Source: Gonium pectorale
Lineage: Eukaryota; Chlorophyta; Chlorophyceae; Chlamydomonadales; Volvocaceae
DNA length: 15,468 bases
Assembly (NCBI GenBank): GCA_001584585.1
Contig: LSYV01000012.1
Location: 1,806,184-1,821,651, forward strand
Direction: 5' to 3'
Position numbers and translations under genes: made by a program
The notes under the pieces: generated by a model
The model's database searches: none
What the model saw: only the letters and a program-made list of their open reading frames with translations
Told to the model about the DNA's origin: nothing
Shown: positions 1 to 9,400 of the stretch, piece after piece
How the letters are laid out: each line of letters starts with the position of its first letter
Position numbering within the stretch: position 1 is the first letter of the stretch

Positions 1-32
1 AGCGTGATGAGGAATGGCGCCTCGTTGAGTGC
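1..32 (-). other. Possible tenth ankyrin exon at the window edge
   Basis: After a GAG the minus strand reads GCACTCAACGAGGC and encodes ALNEAPFLIT, in phase 0 with exon 9. It fits the start of a further repeat (compare SSPFLCVLL in exon 3). The acceptor AG lacks a pyrimidine tract. The better acceptor TTTTTTCAG at 267 would open the same frame from 266, without stops, to the edge. That extra stretch is Arg/Gly/Cys-rich and unlike ankyrin. Which start is real cannot be decided here. Confidence 0.35.
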
Positions 33-3000
33 CTCCCCCCGATTCATTCTCGGATGGGGCCGACATCCCACAGCCCACATCGTCCCGTCACCTCCCTCAA
101 AACCCAACCACCGCCACGCACGCGGCCCATTGCGGCGCGAACACAGCAACGACCGACAGGCAGGGGCCTCACAGGGGGCCTCACAGGGGGCCCCGCAACC
201 CCGCACCGCGGCATCGCCACCCAGCCTTTGACGGATCAGAGACGGCTCGCGACCCCGACATCCCTTCTGAAAAAACCCTTCCAACCCTGTGACCCCCCCC
301 CGCCCTGCCGCTCAAGTCCGGGATGCCAGCGCCCGCCCCACCCCCCCGTCACCCGCCCCACCACACACCACACCTCCATCTTTGCGCCCTTCTCCACCAG
401 CAGTCGGAAGATGGCTCCGTCGGCGGCCGCGGTGGCGGCAGTGGCGCCCGCCAGGCAGCGGGACAGCGGCGTGTCGCCCTCGGTGTTGGCCTGGCGGGGC
501 GGCGCGGCGCGGACGTTAGATGCTTGACGATGTGGCAGCCGGGGCGCTCGTATTTTCACACGGCACGATGCGGTTACAGCACGGGCCGTCGGATACCCTG
601 CCAGCAGTCAGACACTCGGCGTCTCCAGCACCGACCGCCAAATGCGAACCGCATCTTAAATCTGTCGGCCTGGGGGGGCTGATGTGCGGTTCCGAACGAG
701 CACCTAATGTGGGTCGTGCCTCGATTCCTGCGGCGCCGCCGCCACCCGCTCTCGATGGCGGTAGGCATGGGGGGGCCTCGCCTGATCCCAGGCGCCCTCG
801 TTTCCACAACCACCCTGACCTGGTTGGGGTCGTGCCCCGCCGCCAGCAGCTCCGCCACCACCTGCTCTTGGTGGGAGCCCACCGCCAGCAGCAGCGGCGT
901 AGCAATCACAATCTCCTTGGCCTGCAAAGGGAATCAAAGCCCGGCGGTCACGGATACGGTACAGGAATGGCCTCCTGCAGCATTGATGCGTGATCACCGC
1001 GCGGGACTTTGCCAAGGGTGGGGCGCCGGCCGTGTTGGGTGGTGATGTCCTCATAACACTACAAGCACGACCCTCGTCCGCGTTGGTGGCGCCCCTTGCC
1101 CTCACCCCGACGGGCGTGGCCGCCTGCTCGGGGCTGAGCTGCCGCAGCATCCACAGCACGCCCTCCTGGCTCTCGGGCGCGGGGCCCGCCTTGAGGAAGA
1201 GGTGGAACACCGTCACGCCCTCGCGGTTGGGAGTCTGCGGTCGGCAGGCAGCAGTTGAGGCGGCTGGCAGTTGGCGGTTGCTGGGTGATCTATCGGTCTG
1301 CAATTGAGCCGCTGTCGGAGTCGTGTCGGTGCCGCGGCGGTGCGGTGCTCGTTTGGCACTTGTTGCTGCCCTACAAACCCACCCCAAGCCACCGGCCCAA
1401 ACCGACCCTGCGCACGAGGCCCCTGCCCCGACCCCTGCAGACTGTGCGGTCCTGCTTGCGCCAGATCCGGACCCGGATCCCGCTCTTCCGCCCCAGTCCC
1501 CACCGCCCCCAGCCCACCATAATGGCGGAGGCGGGGTCATCGCTGCGCTGCAGCAGCTCCCGCGCCACATCGGCGTGGCCCCTCTGGGCGGCCAGGTGGA
1601 GCGGCGTGTTGCCGGCCAGGTCGGTGGAGGCGGGCGTCAGCCCGGGGACGGACTCGGATTGCAGCAGCGCGCACAGAGACTGGCGGCCTGCAGGGGGGGA
1701 GGGCGCTTGGGGGTTGGGGGTAGGAGCAGCAAAGCGCTCGAGGGTACAAGGGCGGCGAGAGAGGGCCGCGACGCAGTGAGGGCCGGCGGGGCACATTCGC
1801 AGATGCGGTAGACAGGCTGCCCACCGGGTCGCGGTTTGCAGGAAAGGGGGTGCTGGGTCCAGCGCGCAAGCCGAAGACGTGGCCACTGAGCGGCCCCCTC
1901 CGCCCTCCCATGATCATCCGCCCCACGCCCCAGTCCACAGACCACCACCACCACCACACACACACGCAATCACCCACCCACCCTTGGCGGCCGCGTAATG
2001 CAGGACGTTTCGCCCCATGATGTCCTTGGTGGCCTCGGGCTCCAGGGAGGCCCCCTTGGCGCGCAGGGCGGCCAGCAGCGCAGCCTCCCCGGTGGCGGCC
2101 GCCAGGCACAGCGGCGGGATCTGCCAGGCGGGCGCCGCGAGGGTAGCCGGCAAGAGCCGGCAGCAGGCGTAAGCCAAGCATGGAAGGAGCCGCGGGGCAA
2201 ACGCTCCGAGCACCTTACGACGGCTTATGGTACACACGAAACGCTGCGTCGGCTGCTTGGCACGCTGCACCCTCTGGCCCTTACAATCAAGACAACCCCT
2301 ATATATATGGCTCGCGCAGCCTGGGCAACATCGGCTGGATAACATGATAAGAAACGTAACCCACTTAAAGCGTCTCCATTGCGATGCTCCCCCCCCCCGC
2401 TTCTCTACTGACAATGCCTTCCAACCCTCTACCCCCCAGCCCACTGAAACACCCCACGACCACGTTCGCCGCTGCACGAACCCCCAGGCCCCCCAAACCC
2501 ATTGCGCATATCGCGATGGTGGTGGTGCGCTACGGCGGTGCGGCGCACTACCTGCTCCTTGAAGAGCGGCAGTACGGCACTGGCCCCCTTGTCCAGCAGC
2601 GCCGAAGCCAGCCGTACAAGCTCCCCGCCCGCCAGCACCCCGGCCGTGCCGTACTTGAGCGCCCAGCCCAGCGGCGTCTCGCCCTCGCCGCTGCGGGTGT
2701 TGAGAGCCTGCATGTGTGCGGCCGAGTGAGGGTGGGGGCGGGGCCCCGGGGAAGCCCCACATAGTTTCTCAGAAACCTTCGGCCTGCAACTAACCTGCAC
2801 CGGGGGTCCGGGCACACTTCTCTAACTCCCAACCACCAGCTACGAAACAACAACAAACCCAGGTCCCACCTGCGCTGGGTCCGCTGCCATGCCGACCAGC
2901 TGCTCCAGCAGGTCCCACCAGCCGTGGCGGGCGGCGACCGTCAGGGGCGACACGCCCTCCTTGTTTGCCGCCCCCACGTCCAGCGCCACCGAGCTGGCGG

Positions 3001-4187
3001 CGGGCGAGGGGGGCGAGGGGCCCCCGCCGCAGCGCTGCAGCAGCCACGTGGCGAGGCGCTTGCGGCCGCTCAGGAGCACGCACAGGAAGGGGCTGGATCC
3101 GGAGGAATCTGCAGCGCGGCTCGACGGTTGGGAACCGAGCCGTTGGGAACGGTTGGGTGGTTGGAGCAGCAAACAGGTCAAACAGCTCACACCTTACAAC
3201 CAAAAATATATACTGTTACAAGCACCATGTGGCATGGAGGCCCTTTCCTTTTGCTCCTCTGCAAGGAAGTCAGAGGACACACCCACCCAAACCCGCGCCC
3301 TCCCTTACGCACGCACCCTTGGCATTGATGTCGGCCCCGTGCTCGAGCAGGAAGTGCGCCACCTGCCTCCGGCCCGCGTCCAGCGTAGCATGAAGCGGGG
3401 TGGCGCCCTTGGCGCCCTTGGCGTTGACCGCGGCGCCGTAAAGCACGAGCAGCTCACAGCAGGGCAGCGACCCGCGAGCGGCAGCGAAGTGGAGCGCCGT
3501 GTGGCCTGCATGCACAGTGTGGGCGAGGGGGGGCGCAGCAGGGCGAGGTCACGTCAGTTAAGGGGGGAGAAACACAAACACGTCGCAACGGACTGCCGGA
3601 CGCTGTCCCAATCCCCAGGGACGCCGCTCGCTTTCCATCCCGTGTAAAGAAGTGAGCCGCACGCAGGTCCACAACACACTTTCGACGTCGCCTCCGAGCG
3701 TTCAAAACCGTAGGCAGAGGGTTCGCATACATATTTGGACAAATTTGTTTTTTTTCATTGAGCTGGACTGGTGTGGAGTGGGCGCTGAGTCGATATAGCG
3801 GGCGACTGACTGCTGCACTTGCCGACCGTCCGACACGGCGCTCAGCCGTCATAATAGTATATCATGACACGCGTATATCTTAGCAGCGCTCAGCGGCAAC
3901 GCCGCTGCAATCTGGGGATCGACGGTTGGCGTGCGCTGTTCAAGGACGCTTGCTCGCACCGAGAGCTTACCTTCCTCCTCTGGAATGCCCTCGCTCTTCT
4001 TTGCGCCACTGCGAATGGCCTTCACCGGCATGCGCTTGAGCAGCCGCTCTAGCTCTGTCGCGTCACCCTCCTTTGCCCATCTTCGAAGCTCAGCCGGGTC
4101 GTTCTTCTCCTGCTCCTCGGTCTGGGGGTCCTTAGGGTTTCCATCCGGGTTGTTCTCTATCTCCTGCTTACAGCAGCCGTTGCCCAT
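1..4187 (-). CDS. N-terminally acylated ankyrin-repeat protein, 3' end beyond the window
   Basis: Spliced gene, read leftward from the ATG at 4187. Nine exons (4187-3971, 3505-3317, 3108-2870, 2707-2552, 2120-1982, 1687-1518, 1234-1106, 921-820, 490-374) join in one frame to give 486 residues; every junction is GT-AG and phases match. The product starts MGNGCC: Gly2 fits N-myristoylation and Cys5/Cys6 fit palmitoylation, so membrane anchoring is inferred. Residues 30-60 look like a weak ankyrin helix pair. Clear repeats follow: HTALHFAA (74-81), ATPLHATL, VSPLTVAA, ETPLGWAL, NVLHYAAA (305-312), NTPLHLAAQRGHADVARELL (340-359), ATPLLLAV and DTPLSRCL (about 452-459). Ankyrin repeats bind partner proteins; no kinase, channel or other catalytic domain is seen in the available part. 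No stop appears before the left edge. The specific function and partner are unknown. The start codon has a purine at -3 and G at +4. Confidence 0.9.
165..192 (+). repeat. 12-bp tandem duplication near the left edge
   Basis: GGCCTCACAGGG occurs twice in tandem (165-176, 177-188) with GGCC following. In the open minus-strand frame that runs to the left edge it would read as a four-residue repeat (Glu-Ala-Pro-Cys), but that frame is not confirmed as coding. Confidence 0.85.
374..490 (-). other. Ankyrin gene coding exon 9
   Basis: Residues 448-486. TEGDTPLSRCL and IFRLLVEKGAK flank an Ala/Thr-rich insertion between the two helices. The acceptor is CGCCAG|GCCAAC. The chosen donor is GAG|GTGTGG; other GT dinucleotides follow closely, so this 3' end is less certain than the others. 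Confidence 0.82.
820..921 (-). other. Ankyrin gene coding exon 8
   Basis: Residues 414-447, 34 codons, almost exactly one ankyrin unit: ATPLLLAVGSHQEQVVAELL followed by AAGHDPN. The acceptor TTTGCAG|GCCAAG has a good pyrimidine tract, and the donor is CAG|GTCAGG. Confidence 0.92.
1106..1234 (-). other. Ankyrin gene coding exon 7
   Basis: Residues 371-413, phase 0 at both ends. VTVFHLFLKAG and GVLWMLRQLSP correspond to the paired helices of an ankyrin repeat in which TPLH has become TVFH. The acceptor is CCGCAG|ACTCCC and the donor GGG|GTGAGG. Confidence 0.87.
1518..1687 (-). other. Ankyrin gene coding exon 6: best-conserved repeat
   Basis: Residues 314-370. NTPLHLAAQRGHADVARELL is a near-perfect ankyrin consensus with the TPLH tetrapeptide and the closing LL. 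The acceptor is CTGCAG|GCCGCC and the donor ATG|GTGGGC, phase 0. Confidence 0.92.
1941..1965 (+). repeat. (ACC)n/(AC)n microsatellite in ankyrin intron 5
   Basis: Five ACC units run into an (AC)n tract, just inside the donor of ankyrin exon 5. On the transcribed strand it is a GT-rich tract with many potential GT dinucleotides. Confidence 0.85.
1982..2120 (-). other. Ankyrin gene coding exon 5
   Basis: Residues 268-313 plus one base. Contains LCLAAATGEAALLAALRAKGA and NVLHYAAAKG. The acceptor is GGCAG|ATCCCG. The donor region reads G|GTGGGTGGGTGATT, with three GT dinucleotides four bases apart; only the first keeps the frame with exon 6. The intron then runs into a (GT)n/(GTG)n tract. Confidence 0.88.
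2552..2707 (-). other. Ankyrin gene coding exon 4
   Basis: Residues 216-267, phase 0 at both ends. Contains ETPLGWALKYG and LASALLDKGAS, a repeat lengthened between its two helices by a small hydrophobic segment (TAGVLAGGELV). The acceptor is ATGCAG|GCTCTC and the donor CAG|GTAGTG. Confidence 0.9.
2870..3108 (-). other. Ankyrin gene coding exon 3: repeats with a Pro/Ser insertion
   Basis: Residues 136-215. The acceptor CTGCAG|ATTCC restores Asp at the junction. Two repeats, SSPFLCVLLSG... and VSPLTVAARHG...LLEQLVG, are separated by an insertion of roughly 20 residues rich in Pro, Ser and Gly that probably forms a surface loop. The donor CAG|GTGGGA is phase 0. Confidence 0.9.
3317..3505 (-). 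other. Ankyrin gene coding exon 2: two canonical repeats
   Basis: The acceptor GCAG|GCCACA joins in phase 1 to give Gly-His at the junction. The exon carries HTALHFAAARG...LLVLYGAAVNAKG and then ATPLHATLDAG...FLLEHGADINAK, both close to the ankyrin consensus. The donor is G|GTGCGT. A second possible GTAAGG donor seven bases further would break the frame with exon 3. Confidence 0.92.
3971..4187 (-). other. Ankyrin gene coding exon 1: start codon and acylation signal
   Basis: Encodes residues 1-72 and the first base of codon 73. After MGNGCCKQEI comes a charged, low-complexity stretch rich in Asn, Asp, Glu, Pro and Lys. Then comes a helical segment with WAKEGDATELERLLKRM, which resembles the helices of a first degenerate ankyrin repeat. 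The donor is G|GTAAGC. The following intron (3506-3970, 465 bp) includes an A/T-rich patch near 3740-3760. Confidence 0.9.
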
Positions 4188-4193
4188 GGCTCG

Positions 4194-4298
4194 TCAGTTT
4201 TCCTTTATGATTTGAAGGTAATATTCATACGTCACTACGCTGAACTCAGTTATGTGTGAAGGTGTAGGCAGGCAGCGCGGCGAGCCCCGCCCATGCAT
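4194..4298 (-). promoter_or_regulatory. Candidate upstream open reading frames before the ankyrin start
   Basis: An ATG at 4298 opens a 34-codon frame whose TGA (4196-4194) lies six bases before the main ATG. Two further short frames sit in the same stretch: 4294-4250 (14 codons) and 4228-4205 (7 codons). If the transcript includes them, they would lower or regulate initiation at 4187. It depends on the unknown transcription start. Confidence 0.3.
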
Positions 4299-4487
4299 AT
4301 TTCGTTGCCGTACCCGCGTCCTGCTTTGCAGGCTCTCGTTTGTGGGTAGGAGCAGGTAAGTGATACCAGGAGAGGGCTTGGACGCTAAGGTGAGCACGTG
4401 TATGCGCTCTTTGTGCGCCAACGCATGCCACGCCTGCGCGCCCTCTTGTTGCTTAGACCGCTGCAGGATTGCTTAACGATTGGATTG

Positions 4488-4496
4488 ATATATATT
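4488..4496 (-). promoter_or_regulatory. TATA-like element upstream of the ankyrin gene
   Basis: On the minus strand the sequence reads CAATATATATC about 300 bases before the ATG at 4187. It is the most TATA-like word I noticed in the spacer. If used, transcription would begin near 4460 and give a 5' UTR of roughly 270 bases with several upstream ATGs. This is inference from sequence alone; a nearer start site is equally possible. Confidence 0.35.
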
Positions 4497-5133
4497 GATG
4501 GACATGCCGCATTCATTCCTTGTGGCAGCCCGAGCTTCGGCATGTAGACACAAGTGACGATGCATTCAGTAATGTAGTAGGTTCACACGGTTTTGGCAGG
4601 ATCCGTTTGTTATTCTGCGGTGACAGATACGGCAAGCGCTCAAGCGTAGGGCGCTCAAGGTTTTGCACGTTTCGACTGCAAGCAATCAAGCAAGGGAATG
4701 AACTTCATGAACTGCCCTTCACAAAGATTCGCGATATCAACCACCATGCGCTGTTAAATGGAGATGCTCTTATGAGCAGTAGCTGCGCGTAACAGTCCAT
4801 CTATAGGCGGCGTTCAGGAGTTGCGCAGTCACACCCCCACTTAACTCCACGCACTTCTCAGGTGGACCTCCACACGCTCCACGCAAAGGCCGACGACACT
4901 GACCTACACTGTCAACAGAGCGAGAGGCGGACGTCCGCCCAGCTTCCGTAGAGGCAACTATCTTGGCAACTATGGCAGCAGGGCTGAGAGACCCTCCACG
5001 CGGGGCCCCCAGGGGGAACGGCAACACCGAGGGAGGACCTTCAGCATAGCACTACCCATTCCTGGCCAGCTGAGGAACCATGGCCCGTCCTCAGTTACCA
5101 TTGAAATCGCCGTCGTAGCGGCCTTTCCATATG

Positions 5134-5138
5134 TTACA
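5134..5138 (-). terminator. Candidate poly(A) signal TGTAA
   Basis: TGTAA is the usual polyadenylation signal of Chlamydomonas and its relatives. Scanning downstream from the synthetase stop, this is the first minus-strand copy, giving a 3' UTR of about 1.18 kb. The position also sits near the change from GC-rich to less GC-rich sequence. A variant signal nearer the stop cannot be excluded. Confidence 0.45.
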
Positions 5139-6315
5139 CAAAGTTACCATGTGGACGCCGGCACACGCCCACCACAGAAGGTACCGCCTGCAAGCTAATC
5201 ACCGGGGGCATCCCCGGGAATGTAACACAGCGCCCACTGGCGCCGTCAGCGCGCAGCGCGGTGGGCGCACCATGTGCCACACCACCGTTGCCTGCACGTA
5301 CGCCCGCCCGCCTCCGTCCGCCACGCAGGCGTGCATCTATATGAGCGCATGGGGCGTGGCAACGGGCAAGGTCCCGACTCGTTTGTCTGCGGAACGCGGT
5401 CTCCGACCACCACTCAGCGCCGCAACGCCAAGGCACCGTCCAAACTGTACGATCCAGGCCCACACGCGAGCCCACCTGCACCGCCACCAAGCTTCGGCCC
5501 GGCGGCGCCCTTACGCTGTTACGGCACCTTCGCCGCCGTACAAACCGCGCAGTGCCGGGCCCCGACGCAAGCCCCGCCCCCGGCTTTGGTGAAAGTGTAA
5601 ACTGTAGCCACGAAGCCGTCACGTGCGCAGCCGCAGACACGTTTGCCATCCCCATAACCCCGATCGCCAGTGTTCCCCACAGCTTGCTCACAGCCCTGCG
5701 ATACGTCCCCACCCCTTTTATGGCGTCTGGTGCACGTCGTGGCCACGACGGCGCGATGTCGCAAAGGGGCAGGCCGGAGGCGAGCGCTCACGCCCAGGAC
5801 ACACAGCACGCCATCGCCGTCCGCGCCTGCGCAAGCGATGCCTGCCTCCGCGCCCCTCGCAGTTGCGGTATGCGTGCCGCCCCCACCGTCCATCGCCCAG
5901 ACAGATGGGCGGCCCGGAGGGTTGTCGCTTCGCAATCCCGCACCCCGCGAGTTACGCACGCGAGGACCGCCCGGTGCCCTCATGTTGGCGACCGTCGGCA
6001 CCGGCAAGGAGCTACTGCAGTCGGCGCCGGCGCCTGTTGCCTTGCAACGCCATGGCTGAATGCCACTCCGGCCGGCCGATTCTTCTCTTGCTCCTCCAAC
6101 CGGCTGCTCGTGCGGGTGCGGGGCCGCGCAGGGGCAGCGCCCCCGGTCTCTGCCTTTGCACCCGTTACCCCATCGCAACAATCCTCCTGTCCACGAATCC
6201 GCCGCTGCACCCCTCTTCCTGCCAGTAGATAGGCAACCCAGCCGCCACTCTGCCATGTTCCGCCAGCTCACAGCGCTGCCACTCAGCGCTGTAAGCGCCA
6301 TCGGCATCTGGCCCC
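5139..6315 (-). other. Probable 3' UTR of the glutaminyl-tRNA synthetase gene
   Basis: GC-rich stretch after the TAG stop with no recognisable protein on either strand. Long open frames exist on both strands (for example 6307-5519 minus and 5552-6232 plus), but they are Arg/Ala/Gly/Pro-rich, lack any motif and overlap each other, as expected by chance at this GC. Long 3' UTRs are usual in volvocine algae. An imperfect inverted repeat, GCGCCCAC at 5230-5237 and GTGGGCGC at 5261-5268, could form a hairpin. Confidence 0.5.
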
Positions 6316-6447
6316 CTACTTCTTGAGGGACTTGGACTCCTTGGACTCCTTGAGCGTGACCGTGCGGTTGAAGACCAGCGCCCCGGGGGCCGAGTCGGTA
6401 TCCACCGCAAAGTAGCCCAACCGCTCAAACTGGAAGCGGTCGCCGAC
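6316..6447 (-). other. GlnRS exon 19: C-terminus and stop
   Basis: [20 protein letters not shown], then [22 protein letters not shown] and TAG at 6318-6316. The FQFER-GYF and VFNRTV motifs end practically all GlnRS proteins. The last ten residues are a Lys/Ser tail formed by a 9-bp duplication coding ESK-ESK. The acceptor is CCTCAG|GTCGGC. Confidence 0.97.
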
Positions 6448-9400
6448 CTGAGGGTTAGGAACCCATGTGCCGAGAGGTCACAAGAGTTTATGCGCATGCC
6501 CAGGGATGCAAAGAGGATGGCGCTTACGACGTCATGAGAGCACGTACTCGGGAAAGTGGTGGAGGCGGCTGCGGTTTACGCATCCGCTGCGCCAGCTCCA
6601 AGTGCTATGCTCGCACAGGTGCCCAAGCACACCGCCACAACTGGCAGGCGTGCCCCTTGACACCCCTACCCGAGGCATCCATGCCCCGCCCGAGCCCCTG
6701 CCCCTCCCGCCGGCCCCTCCCGCCGCGCCCGATCCACCCCCCACCGCACCTTGGCCTCCGCCAGCCGCGCCGTCATGACGCATCCGCTCAGCTTCTGCAG
6801 GCTGTCGGGGTTGAGGTCCTCCAGCCAGGCGTCCATATTGCCGGGGTCCTCGCTCTTGAACAGAGGCTCGTACAGCCTGTGTACGGCAATAAGGCAAGTG
6901 CACACGCATTGGAAAATGCAGGCAGCGGCATCGCAGCGGCGCGCGCACAGCGATGTCCGTTCTGCCGCGGTTGGTCTCCAACGACCCAGCGGTGCGAGGG
7001 CGGCACCAGCAGCCCTGCCGTCGGCCGTTTGGAGGCCGTTGGCGTTTTCCAATCCCACCACTTGCAAGAGCCCCGTGCCCCCACATGTTCAGCCCGGCCC
7101 CGTACCCCCGCGCCCCCACCTGGCCTCGAACGTGGGCGGGTCCTGTCCGGGCGCCGGCTGCGACACCCAGTTGAGCACGCCCTATGCGTTTGGCCAAGGA
7201 GCAGCGGGCGCCGGGTAAGGCCGGGAGGCATCGCTCGGTCCGACAGCGAGCATGGCGTGGGGTGGGCATGGCGTGCTGGGGGGGGGGTCGAGCGGCAGTA
7301 CAGCGGCCTGGCATGCTCCCGCACGGGCATGTAACGCGCCCCAGCAGGCGGCAGGAGCACCGGCGACAATGACTGCAGCTCGTCGCCGCCGTTTGGGAAA
7401 TCAGTTAAAGCCAACAACGCCCCCATGGGCCCGCAGCTGTCACCTGCGCTGCTCTGCACCCTTTACTATGCGGTACCTTTGGCGGCTTGTGCCCGGCGGT
7501 GTAGTAGTCTGGGTCGTACGTGGCCGCCAGTTCCGTGATGGCCCCCGTGGCGGGGTCCTGGGTGTACGACGTGCACGTGATGGGGTACGCATACCTGTAC
7601 GGCAATGGCACCCAACGCCACCGCGTCATGGCACGGCACTGGATTGACGTTCCGGCGCTGGGTACGCAATGCAGTACAAGGCAGGGACCAGGGTCCAGGG
7701 TCCGAGCGGCCGGCCAGGGTCCAGGGACACCAGGCCTGCCCCGGACGGCACGGCGCCCAGTTCCGCCATAGTTGCCTCCCTCCCGTCCTCCCACCCTCCC
7801 ACCCTCCAGCAGCGTCCGACCTATCACAGCATGCCAAGACACCAGCCGGGACAGAAACCCCTCTCGCCGCACCCTTATTATGCCCACCCGTTGGTCGACT
7901 CGCGGTCCAGGCATCCACCGCAGCAGCCGCGGCTTTGCTGTCCCCCCCCCCCACACCACCACCGCCCCCGGCCCCGGGTCATCCTGCCGTGTGTGCTCCC
8001 TGCCCATGACCCCACCCACCCACCCGCACATCCGCCCATACTCACCGCAGCAGCACCGACTTCCCGGGAGCCAGGCCGTAGTAGTCCTTCTCGTCCTGTA
8101 CGGCAGGAGGGGTACGGCACGACGCTTATGACGGACATTCCCCCGCATAAGCCCTCCTCTCCCCCTCCTCCCCAGTACGGCTGAGTCCACGCCCGCCTCC
8201 TCTTTCTGGTGCAACACAAATGCTCTTCGGTCACCAGCCGCGCCTTGACCCGTATGCCAGTCGCCTGCCTGTGTGGGCTCCATTTCCGGAGCATAGCCGC
8301 ACCCCGTAAACGCCCTTCCCAGAACCGCCCTAGCATCATGGTGCATTGCTTGCTGGGCCGCACCTTGAGCCGGAAGTCGGTCGCCTCGATGTAGACCACC
8401 TGCGTGAGGGGCACCTTGTACGACTCGCTGCCGTCGCGGCCGGGGAAGGTCTTGGCCTCCACCTCCTCAAAGTGCCCCTCCGGCATGTTTGTAATCACCA
8501 CCTGAACGAGGGGGCGGGGGTGAGGCGCAGGCGCGGCGTAAGTTTAGGGTTTTAGGGTTTTCGGGTTGTGGATGCCTAGCACGGCACGGCCAGCCCTTGG
8601 CTCCCCAATACCCGGCTTCCATTTCCCCCCTCTCACCTTTATCCATCCTTCCGCCCCCCGCCTCCCGCCTCCCGCCTCCCGCCACCCTCCCTGACACACC
8701 TTGAGCGGCCGCAGCACCGCCAGCGCCCGCGGCGACGTGGCGTCCAGCTCCGCCCGCACGTGGTGCTCCAGGCGGTGCAGCGGCACCAGGTTCTCGTTGC
8801 GCGTGATGCCGATGTCGCGGCAGAAGGCGTTGACGGCGGTGGGCGGCACGCCGCGGCGGCGCAGGCCTGGGGAAGCAGACGGGAGCGGGGCGCGCGGGGG
8901 CGGGGAGGAAGACGTTGGCAGAAGCAGAGGCGGAGGGCGGCCTGCCCGCGGGGTCACATCGCGCTGGTGTGAGGCAGTGCGCCCTCAGAAGGACAGCCGA
9001 CCCATCACCCGCGTCGGTCTTCCTCCCTTTCCGGTCCACCCCCCTTGTGCCCGCGCCCCTTGTGCGCTCACCCGCGAGCGTGAGCAACCGCGGGTCGTCC
9101 CAGCCGTTGACGAAGCCGCCCATGACCAGCTTGTTAAGCCTGCGCTTGGACATGACGTTGTTCGTAATGTTGAGCCGCGAGTACTCCCACACCACCGGCT
9201 TGTACATCCCGAGCACATCCAGCAGCCTGCGCAGGCGATTGGCGGTTGGCGGTAAGCAGTTGTAAGGCTGGTGATGGTTGTTAGGTTGGTTAGTGGTTGG
9301 GAGGGGGGCGTGGGGCGTGCGAGCGTTACACCTCATGCCTGCGACACCCGCGAATTCTGCGAATGGCACCGAAGTGCAACCGACGCACAAAACGGTGCTG

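Larger units (their letters stand above)
4188..5133. other. Spacer of lower GC between the two genes; promoter side of the ankyrin gene
   Basis: No credible coding sequence. About 4190-4800 is visibly richer in A and T than the rest of the window, as expected for an upstream or promoter region in a GC-rich alga. A short open frame on the plus strand at 4520-4792 has no recognisable similarity and no splice-supported extension. The region 4800-5040 is GC-rich again and holds nothing I recognise. Confidence 0.6.

Noticed and set aside
4520..4792. 90-codon plus-strand open frame in the AT-richer spacer.
   Set aside because: Composition is less GC-biased and so less easily dismissed, but no homology, splice partner or start context supports it; it sits where the ankyrin promoter is expected.
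4770..5027. Minus-strand frame of 85 codons considered as a transposon or retroelement remnant.
   Set aside because: No reverse transcriptase, integrase or transposase motif, no terminal repeats and no target-site duplication could be found.
5519..6307. 262-codon minus-strand open frame just after the GlnRS stop.
   Set aside because: It lies in the presumed 3' UTR, overlaps open frames on the plus strand, has low-complexity Arg/Gly/Ala composition and no known motif.
6465..7334. 289-codon open frame on the plus strand.
   Set aside because: It overlaps GlnRS exons 17 and 18 on the other strand and has no recognisable domain; best explained by scarcity of stop codons at high GC.
7688..7726. 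Duplicated 13-mer CCAGGGTCCAGGG (7688 and 7714) in a GlnRS intron.
   Set aside because: A short GC-rich direct repeat with no link to a splice site or element end; common in such introns.
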